This document shows positions 9,090 through 17,768 of a DNA stretch of 64,000 nt, piece after piece. Within the stretch, counting starts at the first letter, position 1, and each line of letters opens with the position of its first letter. Both the position numbers and the translations under genes were made by a program. This DNA comes from Herbiconiux flava (GTDB lineage: Bacteria > Actinomycetota > Actinomycetes > Actinomycetales > Microbacteriaceae): NCBI RefSeq assembly GCF_013409865.1, contig NZ_JACCBM010000001.1:2914001-2978000 (forward strand), written 5' to 3'. The notes below the pieces were generated by a model. The model searched no databases and was not told where the DNA came from. It saw nothing but the letters and a program-made list of their open reading frames with translations.

Positions 9090-11204
9090 TCAGTCCTCGA
9101 GCGCCGAGCGCAGCAGGCCGACGAGGGCGTCGAGCTGCACGCTGTCGGTCGAGCCGATCGCCTGGTCGGAGCCGTCGAGCGCACGGGCGGCGAGCCCCTG
9201 CTTCGAGTCGATCAGCTCGGCGATGCGGGTGTCGATCGTCTGCGCGGCCACGATCCGCCACGCGGTGACCGGCTCGGCCTGGCCGATGCGGTGCACGCGG
9301 TCGATGGCCTGGGTCTGCTCGGCAGCGGTCCAGGACAGCTCCGCGAGCACCACGTTCGACGCGGCCTGCAGGTTGAGGCCGACGCCCGCCGCGGTGAGCG
9401 AGCAGACGGCCACGGCCACCTCGGGGTCGTTGTTGAAGGCGTCGATCTCGCGCTGACGGAGGGCGGCCGACTGGTCGCCGCGGATCGACACCGTCTTCAG
9501 CTCCCGCTTGGCGAAGAGCTCCTCGGCGGCGTTCATCACGTCGATGTGCTTGGCGAAGAAGACCACCTTGCCCACTGAGCGGGCGAGCTGCGCGGTGTAG
9601 TCGGCGGCGAGGCCGGCCTTCGCCGTGCCGATGCGGCGCACCATCGTGAAGACGTTCAGGCCGTCTTCGTTGGCCTGCGTGTCCTCGAGCTCCTGCCGCG
9701 CGACGAGGCGCATCAGGTCGTCGTCGGGCAGCTCGTCGACCTCGTCGCCGCGAGCGTTGGCCCGGGCCGCCACCAGGCGGCGGTAGCGGGTGACCAGGCG
9801 GGCACCGAGCTCGCGCTCGGCCTCGCGGATGGAGCGGCCGAAGTCGTCGTCGAGCTCCACGGGGAGGTCGACGATGCGCTTGGCGGGCAGGTCGGCGGCC
9901 ACGTCGATCTTGCGTCGGCGCACGATGCCCATGTCGATGACGGCCTCGCGCGCCTCGGCGAAGAAGCCCGCGTCGGCCGGGGTGAGGCCGATTTCTTCGA
10001 GGTGCTCCATCAGCTCGGGGCCCGGCTTGTCGCCGTCGATCCAGCCGAGGAACTGCCAGATCGCACGGAAGTCGTCGACGTCGTTGATCAGCGGCGTTCC
10101 GGTGAGCGCCATCATCAGCGGGTTGCCGCGCGGGGCGGTGTGCCGGATGCGGTCGGCCAGTGCCAGCACGTTGCGCGAGCGCAGCGAGGTCATGTTCTTG
10201 ATGAAGTGCGCCTCGTCGACGACCATGCCGCGGAAGCCCATGCTGCCGAGCCAGGACAGGTGCCGGTCGAGCACCTCGTAGTTCACGACCACGACGTCGG
10301 CGAAGGCGTCGAGCGTCTCGCCGTCGCCCTGCACGACGGTGGCACGGCGGTGCGGGGTCCAGAGCTCGACCTCGCGAGCCCAATTCATCTTCACCACGTT
10401 CGGCACGACGGCCAGCAGCGGGTAGGCGTCGGCGACGGATGCGGCCAGCAGCGACTGCGCCGTCTTGCCGAGACCGGGCTCGTCGGCGAGCAGGAAGGTG
10501 CGGTGCCCCGCCTGCACGCTCTGCAGGAAGCGGGACTGGTGCACCATCAGCTCGTGGCCGGGGGGCGAGAGACGGTCGATGGTGGGGGCCTCGGGCAGCT
10601 CCATGCTGGCGGCCCTGCCGCCGGCACCGTACTCGAAGGCGCGGTAGAGCGGGCCGAGCAGCTCCCAGTTCGAGAGCCGGCCGACGCCGTGCGGCTTGGC
10701 GGGCGTGAGGTCGGGGGCCATGAAGGGGTTCGCGAGCTGACGCGACTTGACCGACACGGGCACGACCTGGCGCTCGGCGAGCTCGGGTGGCACGACGGTG
10801 GCGGTGGGGGCCGGCGTCTCGGGCTCGTCGTCGGGCACCTCGTAGCCAGCGTCCTCCAGGTACTCGCGGCGGAGGCTCCGGGCGGCGGGTGAGAGCGGGG
10901 TGTCGTTCTCGAGCAGCGCGATGAGCGAGGTGTCGCGGGCGGCGGTGCGCGCGAGGATCGATGCGATGCCGTCGAGGCGCTTCAGCTGCTCGGCCCGCTC
11001 GGCGTCGGTGATCGTCGTGTCGGTCTTGATGCTCGCGCGCTCCTCGCGCATGAGCAGGGCGACCACGAGGAACTTCGTGCGGTTGGCGGGGGCGACCTTG
11101 CCGCGCTGGGCGGCGGCTTCGACCTCGCGCACCTTGCGGGCGAGGATCGGGATCAGACCGGTGTTGTCTGCGGTGCGCGTACGGCGGTTGCCGGACCTTG
11201 ACAT
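9090..11204 (-). CDS. SNF2-family DEAD/DEAH-box helicase
   Basis: 704-residue ATP-dependent DNA translocase. Start ATG 11204 follows CCAGGAGAACG, a strong ribosome binding site. Residues 1-150 are a helical/charged N-terminal region without a recognised domain. The SNF2_N ATPase half has Walker A LLADEPGLGKTAQ (about 234-246) and Walker B VVDEAHFIKN (about 325-334). The helicase C-terminal half has VVFFAKHIDVMNAAEE and motif VI EQTQAIDRVHRIGQ (about 640-653). This domain pair is that of bacterial solo SNF2 proteins; no nuclease, methylase or SWIM zinc-finger domain is fused and no restriction or defence gene is adjacent. Its cellular task (repair, fork remodelling or RNA polymerase recycling, as in RapA) cannot be decided. 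Confidence 0.88.
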   Translation of the reverse strand: MSRSGNRRTRTADNTGLIPILARKVREVEAAAQRGKVAPANRTKFLVVALLMREERASIKTDTTITDAERAEQLKRLDGIASILARTAARDTSLIALLENDTPLSPAARSLRREYLEDAGYEVPDDEPETPAPTATVVPPELAERQVVPVSVKSRQLANPFMAPDLTPAKPHGVGRLSNWELLGPLYRAFEYGAGGRAASMELPEAPTIDRLSPPGHELMVHQSRFLQSVQAGHRTFLLADEPGLGKTAQSLLAASVADAYPLLAVVPNVVKMNWAREVELWTPHRRATVVQGDGETLDAFADVVVVNYEVLDRHLSWLGSMGFRGMVVDEAHFIKNMTSLRSRNVLALADRIRHTAPRGNPLMMALTGTPLINDVDDFRAIWQFLGWIDGDKPGPELMEHLEEIGLTPADAGFFAEAREAVIDMGIVRRRKIDVAADLPAKRIVDLPVELDDDFGRSIREAERELGARLVTRYRRLVAARANARGDEVDELPDDDLMRLVARQELEDTQANEDGLNVFTMVRRIGTAKAGLAADYTAQLARSVGKVVFFAKHIDVMNAAEELFAKRELKTVSIRGDQSAALRQREIDAFNNDPEVAVAVCSLTAAGVGLNLQAASNVVLAELSWTAAEQTQAIDRVHRIGQAEPVTAWRIVAAQTIDTRIAELIDSKQGLAARALDGSDQAIGSTDSVQLDALVGLLRSALED

Positions 11205-11303
11205 CGTTCTCCTGGGAGTGAGGCGGAGTGCACGGGGCCTGGGCGGTCGAGCAAGGCGATAAAATCGCGGTCGGCGCGAGGAGCGGGAAAACCCGTGGCG
11301 TGC

Positions 11304-11642
11304 TCAGTCTACGCGATGCACCTTGATCAGCAGTCCACTGGCGACGAACACGATCGCGCCGACGCCGTGGGCGATCTGCCAGCCCACGAGCGGCAGGACG
11401 ATCGGCAGCACCGGGTTCCACAGCACGGCGATGGCGGCGAGCGGCGGGAGCCACCACCACTGCTTCGCCTGCACCGCGAAGACGAGCATGATGAGCGCCA
11501 GGATGGCGATCACGAAGCGGGCCACGGTGAACCAGCCGTCGTCGCCGATGACGGCCAGGAAGGCCACCAGGGCGATCGCGCCGAGGAGCCCGGGGGCGAG
11601 TGCGGGACGGGTGAAGTCGGGGGTGGTCTGTCGCGCGCTCAT
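11304..11642 (-). CDS. Small membrane protein, DUF6804-like
   Basis: 112-residue hydrophobic protein with about four transmembrane segments: roughly residues 16-33, 38-57, 63-83 and 85-106. The pattern of WFTVARFVIAILALIMLVFA followed by QWWWLPPLAAIAVLWNPVLP resembles the DUF6804 family of small bacterial membrane proteins; this is from memory of the family, not a search. It is oriented toward the helicase start, 99 bp away. Function unknown. Confidence 0.68.
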   Translation of the reverse strand: MSARQTTPDFTRPALAPGLLGAIALVAFLAVIGDDGWFTVARFVIAILALIMLVFAVQAKQWWWLPPLAAIAVLWNPVLPIVLPLVGWQIAHGVGAIVFVASGLLIKVHRVD

Positions 11643-11681
11643 GTCTCGCCAATCCTACGCGGCGCTCGGTAGGGTGAACCC

Positions 11682-12092
11682 ATGTCATTCACGTCGGGTG
11701 CTTCGACCCCCCTTTTCGCAGGCCCAGAGGGGCTCTGGACAGCTGATCCCGAGGAGCTCGCCGCACGGCTGTTCGTCACCGTCTTCGCCGGGCAGGGCGC
11801 CGTGCCGCTTCCCCAGAAGGACGTGTCGGAGGTCTATTCCACGCTCGCCGGGCTCGGCGGCTACTCGCTTCCCGACGTGCGCTCGGGCAACACGCAGCCG
11901 CTCGGGCTGACCGTGCAGCTGGCGCAGGAGGCCATCCTCACCTGGGAGCGCGCGACGGTCGCGGTGCGGCTCTCGGCCGGCTCGGGCAGCGGCGCCGGCC
12001 CCGTGTCGCACACGGTGACGATGCTCCGCTTCGGGCCGGGCATCCTGAACGCCGCCGACCCCGTGGTGGCGCTCAAGGCGCGGCTCCACTGA
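11682..12092 (+). CDS. Conserved hypothetical protein coupled to psuG
   Basis: 136-residue soluble protein that I do not recognise. ATG 11682 follows GGTGAACCC, with TAGGGT as a possible ribosome binding site. It has no signal peptide or membrane segment. The sequence is moderately acidic, with a hydrophobic strand-like pattern near LGLTVQLAQEAILTWERATVAVRLSAG and a terminal TVTMLRFGPGILNAADPVVALKARLH. Its stop overlaps the start of the pseudouridine-phosphate glycosidase gene as TGATG, implying coupled translation and a possible link to nucleoside salvage. Coding is supported by strong third-position GC and by the coupling. Confidence 0.7.
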   Translation: MSFTSGASTPLFAGPEGLWTADPEELAARLFVTVFAGQGAVPLPQKDVSEVYSTLAGLGGYSLPDVRSGNTQPLGLTVQLAQEAILTWERATVAVRLSAGSGSGAGPVSHTVTMLRFGPGILNAADPVVALKARLH

Positions 12093-13051
12093 TGGCGGCG
12101 ACGAACCACCAGACCGAGGCACCGGCACAGACCGAGGCCTTCCGCGTCTCCGACGAGGTCGCCGAGGCCCTCGCGGCCGGGCGCCCGGTCGTGGCGCTCG
12201 AGTCGACGATCATCTCGCACGGTCTCCCCCGCCCCCGCAACCTCGAGGCGGCCCGGGAGTTCGAGGCGATCCTCCGTGACGCCGGCGTCACGCCCGCCAC
12301 CATCGCGGTGCTCGACGGCATCCCCCGCATCGGCCTCGACGACGAGGGCGTGCGGCGCATCGCCGAGGAGGACATGACCAAGGCGAGCGTGCGCGACCTG
12401 CCGATCCTCTCGGCCAAGGGCGCGAGCGGTGCGACCACCGTCGCGGCCACCGCCTACCTCGCCGGCCGCGCCGGGGTGCGCGTCTTCGCCACGGGCGGCC
12501 TCGGCGGTGTGCACCGCGGCGCCTCCGACACCTTCGACGAGTCGGCCGACCTCTCGGCGCTGGCGCTCTCGGGTGTCACCGTCGTCTCGGCGGGCGTCAA
12601 GTCGGTGCTCGACATCCCCGCCACGCTCGAGCGCCTCGAGACCCTCAGCGTTCCCGTGGTCGGCTACCGCACCACCGACTTCCCGAGCTTCTGGCTCAGC
12701 ACCTCCGGCTACACGATCGACTGGTCGGTCGAGGACACCGACGAGATCGCCCGGGTCATGCGCGGACAGGACCTGCTCGGCCACGGCCAGGGCATCGTCG
12801 TGGCCAACCCGCTGCCGGCCGAGCTGCAGTGGGACCCGGCGGAGCACGACCGCGTGCTCGCGACCGCCTTCGCCGCGGCCGACGCCGCCGGGGTCTCGGG
12901 CAAGGCGGTCACACCGTTCCTGCTCGGCTTCATCGTCGAGGAGTCGGGCGGCCGCAGCCTCGAGGTGAACCTCGACATCGCGCGCAACAACGTGCGGCTC
13001 GCCGGCGGCATCGCGCTCTCCTGGAGCGCACTGAACAGCGCTGCGGCCTAG
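12092..13051 (+). CDS. psuG: Pseudouridine-5'-phosphate glycosidase
   Basis: 319-residue cytosolic enzyme that cleaves the C-C glycosidic bond of pseudouridine 5'-phosphate to uracil and ribose 5-phosphate. Family landmarks are VALESTIISHGLPRPRN (about 34-50), the glutamate in this block being a known active-site residue, then ILSAKGASGATTVAATAYLA with the catalytic lysine, FATGGLGGVHRGA and SAGVKSVLDIPATLE with a second conserved lysine, and the C-terminal AGGIALS. Length matches PsuG (about 305-320). The start overlaps the upstream stop (TGATG), and a PfkB kinase follows three bases after the stop, giving the classic psuG-psuK pairing. Confidence 0.95.
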   Translation: MAATNHQTEAPAQTEAFRVSDEVAEALAAGRPVVALESTIISHGLPRPRNLEAAREFEAILRDAGVTPATIAVLDGIPRIGLDDEGVRRIAEEDMTKASVRDLPILSAKGASGATTVAATAYLAGRAGVRVFATGGLGGVHRGASDTFDESADLSALALSGVTVVSAGVKSVLDIPATLERLETLSVPVVGYRTTDFPSFWLSTSGYTIDWSVEDTDEIARVMRGQDLLGHGQGIVVANPLPAELQWDPAEHDRVLATAFAAADAAGVSGKAVTPFLLGFIVEESGGRSLEVNLDIARNNVRLAGGIALSWSALNSAAA

Positions 13052-13054
13052 CCC

Positions 13055-14134
13055 GTGACCGACCCGCGGATGCCCGTGCCGCGGGTGGTCGCGCCCCTGG
13101 CCGCCCCGCGGGTGACCCCGCTCCCGGCCGCCCCGCGGGTGATCGCCTTCGGCGACGTCTTCGACGACGTCATCGTCACCCCGGCCGGCGACATCCGGCC
13201 CGACACCGACACCGCGGCCACGATCGAGCGGCGCTCGGGCGGATCGGCGGCGAACGCGGCCGCCTGGTTCGGTCACCTCGGAGCCGAGGCCCATTTCTTC
13301 GGCCGGGTCGGCACGGCCGACGTCGACCGGCACACCTCCGAGCTGGCCGAGGCCGGCGTGGCGGCCCACCTCCTGGCCGACGTCGAGCGCCCGACGGGCA
13401 CCATCGTCGTGGTGCTGCAGCCCGACCGCACCCGCACCATGCTCACGGAACGCGGCGCCAACGTGCTGACCGGCCCGGCCGACGTCGACCGCTCCCTGCT
13501 CGCGCCGGGGGCCCATCTGCACCTCACCGGCTACTCGCTCTTCAACGACGTGCCCGGCGCGGCCCGCCTGAGCGCGGTGCGCGCCTGCGCCGCCCTGATC
13601 GCCGACGCCACCGCGGCCGGCATGACCATCTCGGTGAACCCTGGCTCGGCCGGCTTCATCGCCGACCACGGCGCCGCCACAGTGCTCGACGCCTCCCGGG
13701 GCGCCACGGTGCTGCTGCCGAACCTCGACGAAGGGCGCGCGCTGATCGCGTCCGCCGATCCGGCGGCTCCGGGCAGTTCAGCCGTCGATCCGGCGGAGGT
13801 GGCGACCGCGCTGCTCGCGCACGCCCCGGTGGTGGCGCTGACGATGGGGCGGGGCGGGGTGCTCGCCGCGGTCAGGCGGGCGCACGGGCATCCGCTCGTC
13901 GTGCGCGTACCGGCCCTGCTGGTCGACCCGGTCGACACCACCGGCGCGGGAGACGCCTTCAGCGCCGGCTTCGTGCACGCGTTGCTCACGGGAGGACCCG
14001 TGGTCGCCGAGGCGATCGACGAGGCCAGGCTCGAGCGGGCGGCCCGCGAGGGCGTGCGCTGCGCGGCCATCGCGATCCAGCGCCTCGGCGCCCGCCCACC
14101 GATCGCCGAGCAGCCCGAACGGGTGCGGGCATGA
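13055..14134 (+). CDS. PfkB-family carbohydrate/nucleoside kinase, probable pseudouridine kinase
   Basis: 359-residue ribokinase-fold kinase. The sugar-binding N-terminal block RRSGGSAANAAAWFGHLG (about 56-73) and the C-terminal PfkB signature DTTGAGDAFSAGFVHALL (about 293-310), which contains the anion hole and catalytic Asp, are intact. Directly following psuG, it most likely phosphorylates pseudouridine (PsuK role), although ribokinase-like substrates are possible. The annotated GTG 13055 precedes a 27-bp tandem repeat that puts further in-frame GTG codons at 13085, 13112 and 13139; the last begins VIAFGDVFDD, where related kinases usually begin, so the true start is uncertain. The stop overlaps the M20 peptidase start (ATGA). 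Confidence 0.85.
   Translation: MTDPRMPVPRVVAPLAAPRVTPLPAAPRVIAFGDVFDDVIVTPAGDIRPDTDTAATIERRSGGSAANAAAWFGHLGAEAHFFGRVGTADVDRHTSELAEAGVAAHLLADVERPTGTIVVVLQPDRTRTMLTERGANVLTGPADVDRSLLAPGAHLHLTGYSLFNDVPGAARLSAVRACAALIADATAAGMTISVNPGSAGFIADHGAATVLDASRGATVLLPNLDEGRALIASADPAAPGSSAVDPAEVATALLAHAPVVALTMGRGGVLAAVRRAHGHPLVVRVPALLVDPVDTTGAGDAFSAGFVHALLTGGPVVAEAIDEARLERAAREGVRCAAIAIQRLGARPPIAEQPERVRA
13078..13142 (+). repeat. 27-bp-period tandem repeat at the 5' end of the PfkB kinase gene
   Basis: Two near-exact copies of GCCGCCCCGCGGGTGA at 13100-13115 and 13127-13142, period 27, with a partial third copy ending in CCGCGGGTGG at 13078-13088. Each copy carries an in-frame GTG (13085, 13112, 13139), encoding PRV(V/T/I). 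Confidence 0.8.
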
Positions 14135-15477
14135 GCGGCGCCGCCCAGCCCGGCGACGAGGCCGCCCTCGAGCGCCTCCGCACCCTCCTCCGCATCCCCA
14201 CGGTGTCCCTGCCGCCGGCCGAGCGCGACGAGGCCGCGTTCGACGCCTTCGCCGACGCCCTGAGCGAGCTCTACCCCCTGGTGCACGAGCGCCTCGAGCT
14301 CGAGCGGATGCGCGACCGCACCTTCCTCTTCCGCTGGCCCGGTCGCACCCGCGGCCGCGCCGCCGTGCTGATGGGCCACTACGACGTGGTGGTCGCCACC
14401 GACGAGGGCTGGGAGCATCCGCCCTTCGCCGCGGAGGTCACGGGCGACGGCGCCGACCGCGTGCTCTGGGGGCGCGGAACACTCGACGACAAGGGCTCGG
14501 TGGTCGCCGTCCTCGAAGCCGTCGAGCGCTCGCTCGCCTCGGGCGTCACGCCGGAGAACGACGTCTACCTGCTGTTCGGCCACGACGAGGAGACGGCGGG
14601 CACCGGCGCCGAAGCGGCCTCCCGCCTGCTGCACGAGCGCGGGGTGGAGCTCGGTCTCGTGCTCGACGAGGGCGGCGCGGTGATCGAGCGCGCCTTCCCG
14701 ACGGTCGCGGTGCCGGTCGCCGTGGTCGGCGTGAGCGAGAAGGGCACCACGAACTTCACCTTCACGGTCGAGCAGCCGGGCGGCCACGCCTCGACTCCCC
14801 CGGCCGACACGGCCACAAACCGCCTGGCCCGGGCCATCACGCGCCTGCAGAAGCACCCGTTCCCCGCGAGCCTGAACCCGGTGACGGCCCGCATGATCGC
14901 CACCATCGGTGCCCACGCGGCGAACCCGTTGCGCACGGTCTTCACCCGGGTCGGGCTCTTCCGCCCGCTGATCGTGCCCGTCTTCGCGCGGCTCAGCGAC
15001 GAGACCGCAGCGATGGTGCGCACGACGATGGCCGTGACGCAGCTCTCCGGATCACCGGCCGCGAACGCGCTGGCCGAGCGAGCGCAGGCCGTCGTCAACG
15101 TGCGCATCGCCGTCGGCTCGACGGTCGATGAGGCAAGGCGCCACCTGGAGCGCGCGATCGCCGACCCGCTCGTGCGCGTCGACACCACGATGGAGAACGG
15201 CCCCGCCCGGGTCTCCCGCATGGGCGGGCCCGACTGGGAGCTGCTCGCCGAGACGATCGTCGCGAGCTACCCGGGCACCGTCGTCACCCCCTACGTTCAG
15301 ACCGGAGCGACCGACTCGCGGTGGTTCTCCCCGCTCAGCCGCTCGGTGTACCGCTTCAGCCCCTTCGAGATGTCGTCCGAGGAGCGTGCCACACTGCACG
15401 CCAAGAACGAGCGGATGCACGTGGACACGTGGTTCACGGGCATCCGCTTCTTCGAGCGCCTTGTGAAGCGGCTCTAG
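14131..15477 (+). CDS. M20/M25/M40 family metallopeptidase
   Basis: 448-residue zinc peptidase of the carboxypeptidase Ss1/dipeptidase type. Metal ligands and catalytic residues are visible in order: His in VLMGHYDVV (about 82), Asp in WGRGTLDDKGSV (about 115), the Glu pair in FGHDEETAGTGA (about 151-152), Asp in LVLDEGGAV, and a late His in NERMHVDTWF. The dimerisation (lid) domain lies between about 200 and 330 with QPGGHAST. It starts at an ATG that overlaps the kinase stop by four bases. Its place behind psuG and a PfkB kinase suggests a salvage or amidohydrolase role, but the substrate, peptide or acyl-amino acid, is unknown. Confidence 0.88.
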   Translation: MSGAAQPGDEAALERLRTLLRIPTVSLPPAERDEAAFDAFADALSELYPLVHERLELERMRDRTFLFRWPGRTRGRAAVLMGHYDVVVATDEGWEHPPFAAEVTGDGADRVLWGRGTLDDKGSVVAVLEAVERSLASGVTPENDVYLLFGHDEETAGTGAEAASRLLHERGVELGLVLDEGGAVIERAFPTVAVPVAVVGVSEKGTTNFTFTVEQPGGHASTPPADTATNRLARAITRLQKHPFPASLNPVTARMIATIGAHAANPLRTVFTRVGLFRPLIVPVFARLSDETAAMVRTTMAVTQLSGSPAANALAERAQAVVNVRIAVGSTVDEARRHLERAIADPLVRVDTTMENGPARVSRMGGPDWELLAETIVASYPGTVVTPYVQTGATDSRWFSPLSRSVYRFSPFEMSSEERATLHAKNERMHVDTWFTGIRFFERLVKRL

Positions 15478-15478
15478 C

Positions 15479-15494
15479 GCGGGCTTTCACCCGC
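15479..15494. terminator. Short hairpin between convergent M20 peptidase and SGNH hydrolase genes
   Basis: GCGGG-CTTTCA-CCCGC, a 5-bp GC stem with a 6-nt loop located right after the M20 stop codon and before the SGNH stop on the other strand. Short stem and no U tract, so termination is only a suggestion from position. Confidence 0.4.
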
Positions 15495-15501
15495 ACCGTG
15501 A

Positions 15502-16113
15502 CTACTGCTGCTCGGCCCGCTTCGCCTGCTCGGCGGCCATCTGCGCGTGCAGCTCGGGCAGCCGGATGGGCCGGCTCGACGGCGGAAGGTCGTGCACCCG
15601 CTCCAGGGCCGGCTCGAGCTCGGAGAGCCACGCCTTGTAGCCCTCTTCGTTCAGATGCAGCCGGTCTTCGGTGAAGGCCGGGTTGAGCTCGCCCGACTCG
15701 ACGGCCATGACGGGCCAGAGGTCGAGGTAGTGCGCGCGCACGGTGGCGGCGAACTGCCACACGTGCCGGTTGATCTCCTTGACGAACTCGGCGTACTCGG
15801 CGCCGCGCGGCAGCACCGACTGCACGAGGATGCGCGCGTCGGGCAGCGCGGCCCGGATGTTGGCGAGCGCGGTCTCGATGCCGCGCACGACCTGCTCGAT
15901 GCCGCGGCGGTTCGCCACGTCGTTCGTGCCGATCAGGAGCACGACCGTGTCGGGGTCTTCGGCGGCCACCTCGTCGAGCCGGGCGATCAGACCCTCGGTG
16001 GTGTCTCCGCCGACGCCGAGGTTCACGGCCTCGAGCTCGGGGAACCACTCCTGCCAGCGGCCGCCTTCGATCAGGCTGTCTCCGACGAAGACGGTCTTGG
16101 GCTTTCCGGACAT
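15502..16113 (-). CDS. SGNH/GDSL-type esterase
   Basis: 203-residue cytosolic SGNH hydrolase. All four blocks are present: block I VFVGDSLIEGG with the nucleophile serine (about 8-18), block II Gly in NLGVGGDTTEGL (about 34-45), block III GTNDVANRRG with Asn (about 64-73), and block V DRLHLNEEGY with Asp and His (about 165-174). ATG 16113 is preferred because GGAG lies six bases upstream, while an in-frame GTG two codons earlier sits directly on that ribosome binding site. Related proteins hydrolyse acetylated or lysophospholipid substrates. It lies 30 bp downstream of the SDR/DUF2867 gene, in the same direction. Confidence 0.88.
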   Translation of the reverse strand: MSGKPKTVFVGDSLIEGGRWQEWFPELEAVNLGVGGDTTEGLIARLDEVAAEDPDTVVLLIGTNDVANRRGIEQVVRGIETALANIRAALPDARILVQSVLPRGAEYAEFVKEINRHVWQFAATVRAHYLDLWPVMAVESGELNPAFTEDRLHLNEEGYKAWLSELEPALERVHDLPPSSRPIRLPELHAQMAAEQAKRAEQQ

Positions 16114-16143
16114 CCGCACCTCCAGGTGAAGTAGATCCCCATT

Positions 16144-17679
16144 TTAGCCGGGGGCGACGATCCCCGCTCCGGCGGGCTTCGTCGAACCGGCCATCGCGGC
16201 GTCCTTCCGGGCCGCGAGCAGCGCGGTCTCGGTGATGCGGTTGGCCATGCCGTTGAAGATCACGCCGTGGAAAGGCAGGATCGCGAACCAGTACAGCCGG
16301 CCGCCGAGCCCACGCGGGAAGAAGATGGCGCGCTGGTCGTAGATGGAGCCGCCGTCGTCGGAGGGCGTGGCGCGCATCTCGAGCCACGCACCACCCGGCA
16401 CCTTCATCTCGGCGCGGAGCCGCAGGAACGACCCGCGGTCGATCTGCTCCACGCGCCAGAAGTCGAGCGCGTCGCCCGTGTGCAGCTCGGTCTGGCTGCG
16501 ACGGCCACGACGGAGGCCCACGCCGCCGACGACCTTGTCCATCCACCCGCGCACGGCCCAGGCGATCGGGAAGGAGTACCAGCCGTTCTCCCCGCCGATG
16601 CCCTCGATCACGCGCCAGAGCTCGTCGGCGGGGGCCGGCGTGCGGCGCTGCTTCACATCGAGGTACACGGTGTGGCCGGCCCAGTCGGGGTCGCTCGGCA
16701 GCGGGTCGCTCACGGCACCGGGCACGAAGGCGTCCTGCCAGCTGGTCTCGACCTCACCGGCCTTCATCTTGCCGAGCGCGAGCCGCACGGCCCGGCGGTA
16801 CGGGGTGAGCCCGCCCTCGGGGTCGTCGATGTAGCCGCGGATGTCGTGCTCGTGCGTGACGCAGTCGAACTGCAGCGACGCGATGATCGGGATGGCCAGC
16901 GCGCGCGGGATGGGCGTGACGAGATTCACCCACTGCGAGGCGAGCCACGGCGTCAGCACGGGCAGCGCGGCGATCGGCCGCTGGGCGAGCCCCGCCTCGA
17001 GCGCGTAGCCGTTCATCATCTGCCCGTAGCGCAGCACGTCGGGCCCGCCGATGTCGAAGGTGCGGTTCACCTCGGACGGCAGATCGGCGGCCCTGACGAG
17101 GTAGTAGAGCACGTCGCGCACGGCGATCGGCTGGATGTGGTTGCGCACCCACTTCGGTGCCGGCATGTACGGCAGGACGTCGGTGAGGTGCCGGATCATC
17201 TCGAACGAGGTCGAGCCGGAGCCGATGACGACACCCGCCTGCAGGGCGGCGGTCGGCACGCCCGAGTCGAGCAGGATGCGCCCGACCGCGACCCGCGACC
17301 GCAGGTGCGGCGACAGCTCCCCGCCCTCGGGATGGAGACCGCCGAGGTACACGACGCGCGTGACGCCGGCGTCGGCGACCGCGGCGGCCACGTTCTTCGC
17401 CGAGGCCTCCTCGGCCTTCTCGAAGTCGCCCGTGCCGCCCATGGAGTGCACGAGGTAGTAGAAGACGTCGACGCCCTTCACCGCTGTGCGCAGCGACTCG
17501 GCGTCACCGAGGTCGCCCTTCACGATGTCGACCGAGCCCGCCCAGGGCACGTCGCGCAGCTTCTCGGGCGTGCGCACGAGCACGCGCACGTCGAAGCCCG
17601 CGTCGAGCAGGCGGGGAACCAGACGCCCCCCGATGTAGCCGGTCGCGCCCGTGACGAGGGCCAAGCGTGGGGAGGTCAT
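16144..17679 (-). CDS. NAD(P)-binding SDR family protein with DUF2867 domain
   Basis: 511-residue two-domain protein. Residues 1-300 form an atypical/extended SDR with the nucleotide motif VTGATGYIGGRLVP (about 8-21), a DVDVFYYLVHSMGG region and the usual NmrA-like WxxP.A...QP. IxVRDVLYYLV pattern. Residues ~340-500 form the DUF2867 domain, with RGRRSQTELHTGDALDFWRVE and RLRAEMKVPGGAWLEM, typical of a lipid-binding START-like fold. This fusion is common in actinobacteria. The C-terminus is followed at once by the SGNH hydrolase. A lipid-related oxidoreductase is plausible but not demonstrated. Confidence 0.85.
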   Translation of the reverse strand: MTSPRLALVTGATGYIGGRLVPRLLDAGFDVRVLVRTPEKLRDVPWAGSVDIVKGDLGDAESLRTAVKGVDVFYYLVHSMGGTGDFEKAEEASAKNVAAAVADAGVTRVVYLGGLHPEGGELSPHLRSRVAVGRILLDSGVPTAALQAGVVIGSGSTSFEMIRHLTDVLPYMPAPKWVRNHIQPIAVRDVLYYLVRAADLPSEVNRTFDIGGPDVLRYGQMMNGYALEAGLAQRPIAALPVLTPWLASQWVNLVTPIPRALAIPIIASLQFDCVTHEHDIRGYIDDPEGGLTPYRRAVRLALGKMKAGEVETSWQDAFVPGAVSDPLPSDPDWAGHTVYLDVKQRRTPAPADELWRVIEGIGGENGWYSFPIAWAVRGWMDKVVGGVGLRRGRRSQTELHTGDALDFWRVEQIDRGSFLRLRAEMKVPGGAWLEMRATPSDDGGSIYDQRAIFFPRGLGGRLYWFAILPFHGVIFNGMANRITETALLAARKDAAMAGSTKPAGAGIVAPG

Positions 17680-17768
17680 GCTGCCTACGCTAGCCCTCGC
17701 ACGGACACGGCGGGCGGGAGGCGTCGCCCTCGGGGTGAACGGTCAGCGCAGCGCCGGTCGGTGCAGCA

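Noticed and set aside
9040..11688. 882-residue minus frame overlapping the SNF2 helicase
   Set aside because: Its translation is Arg/Pro-rich frame-shifted helicase sequence; the helicase frame holds all motifs and a good ribosome site.
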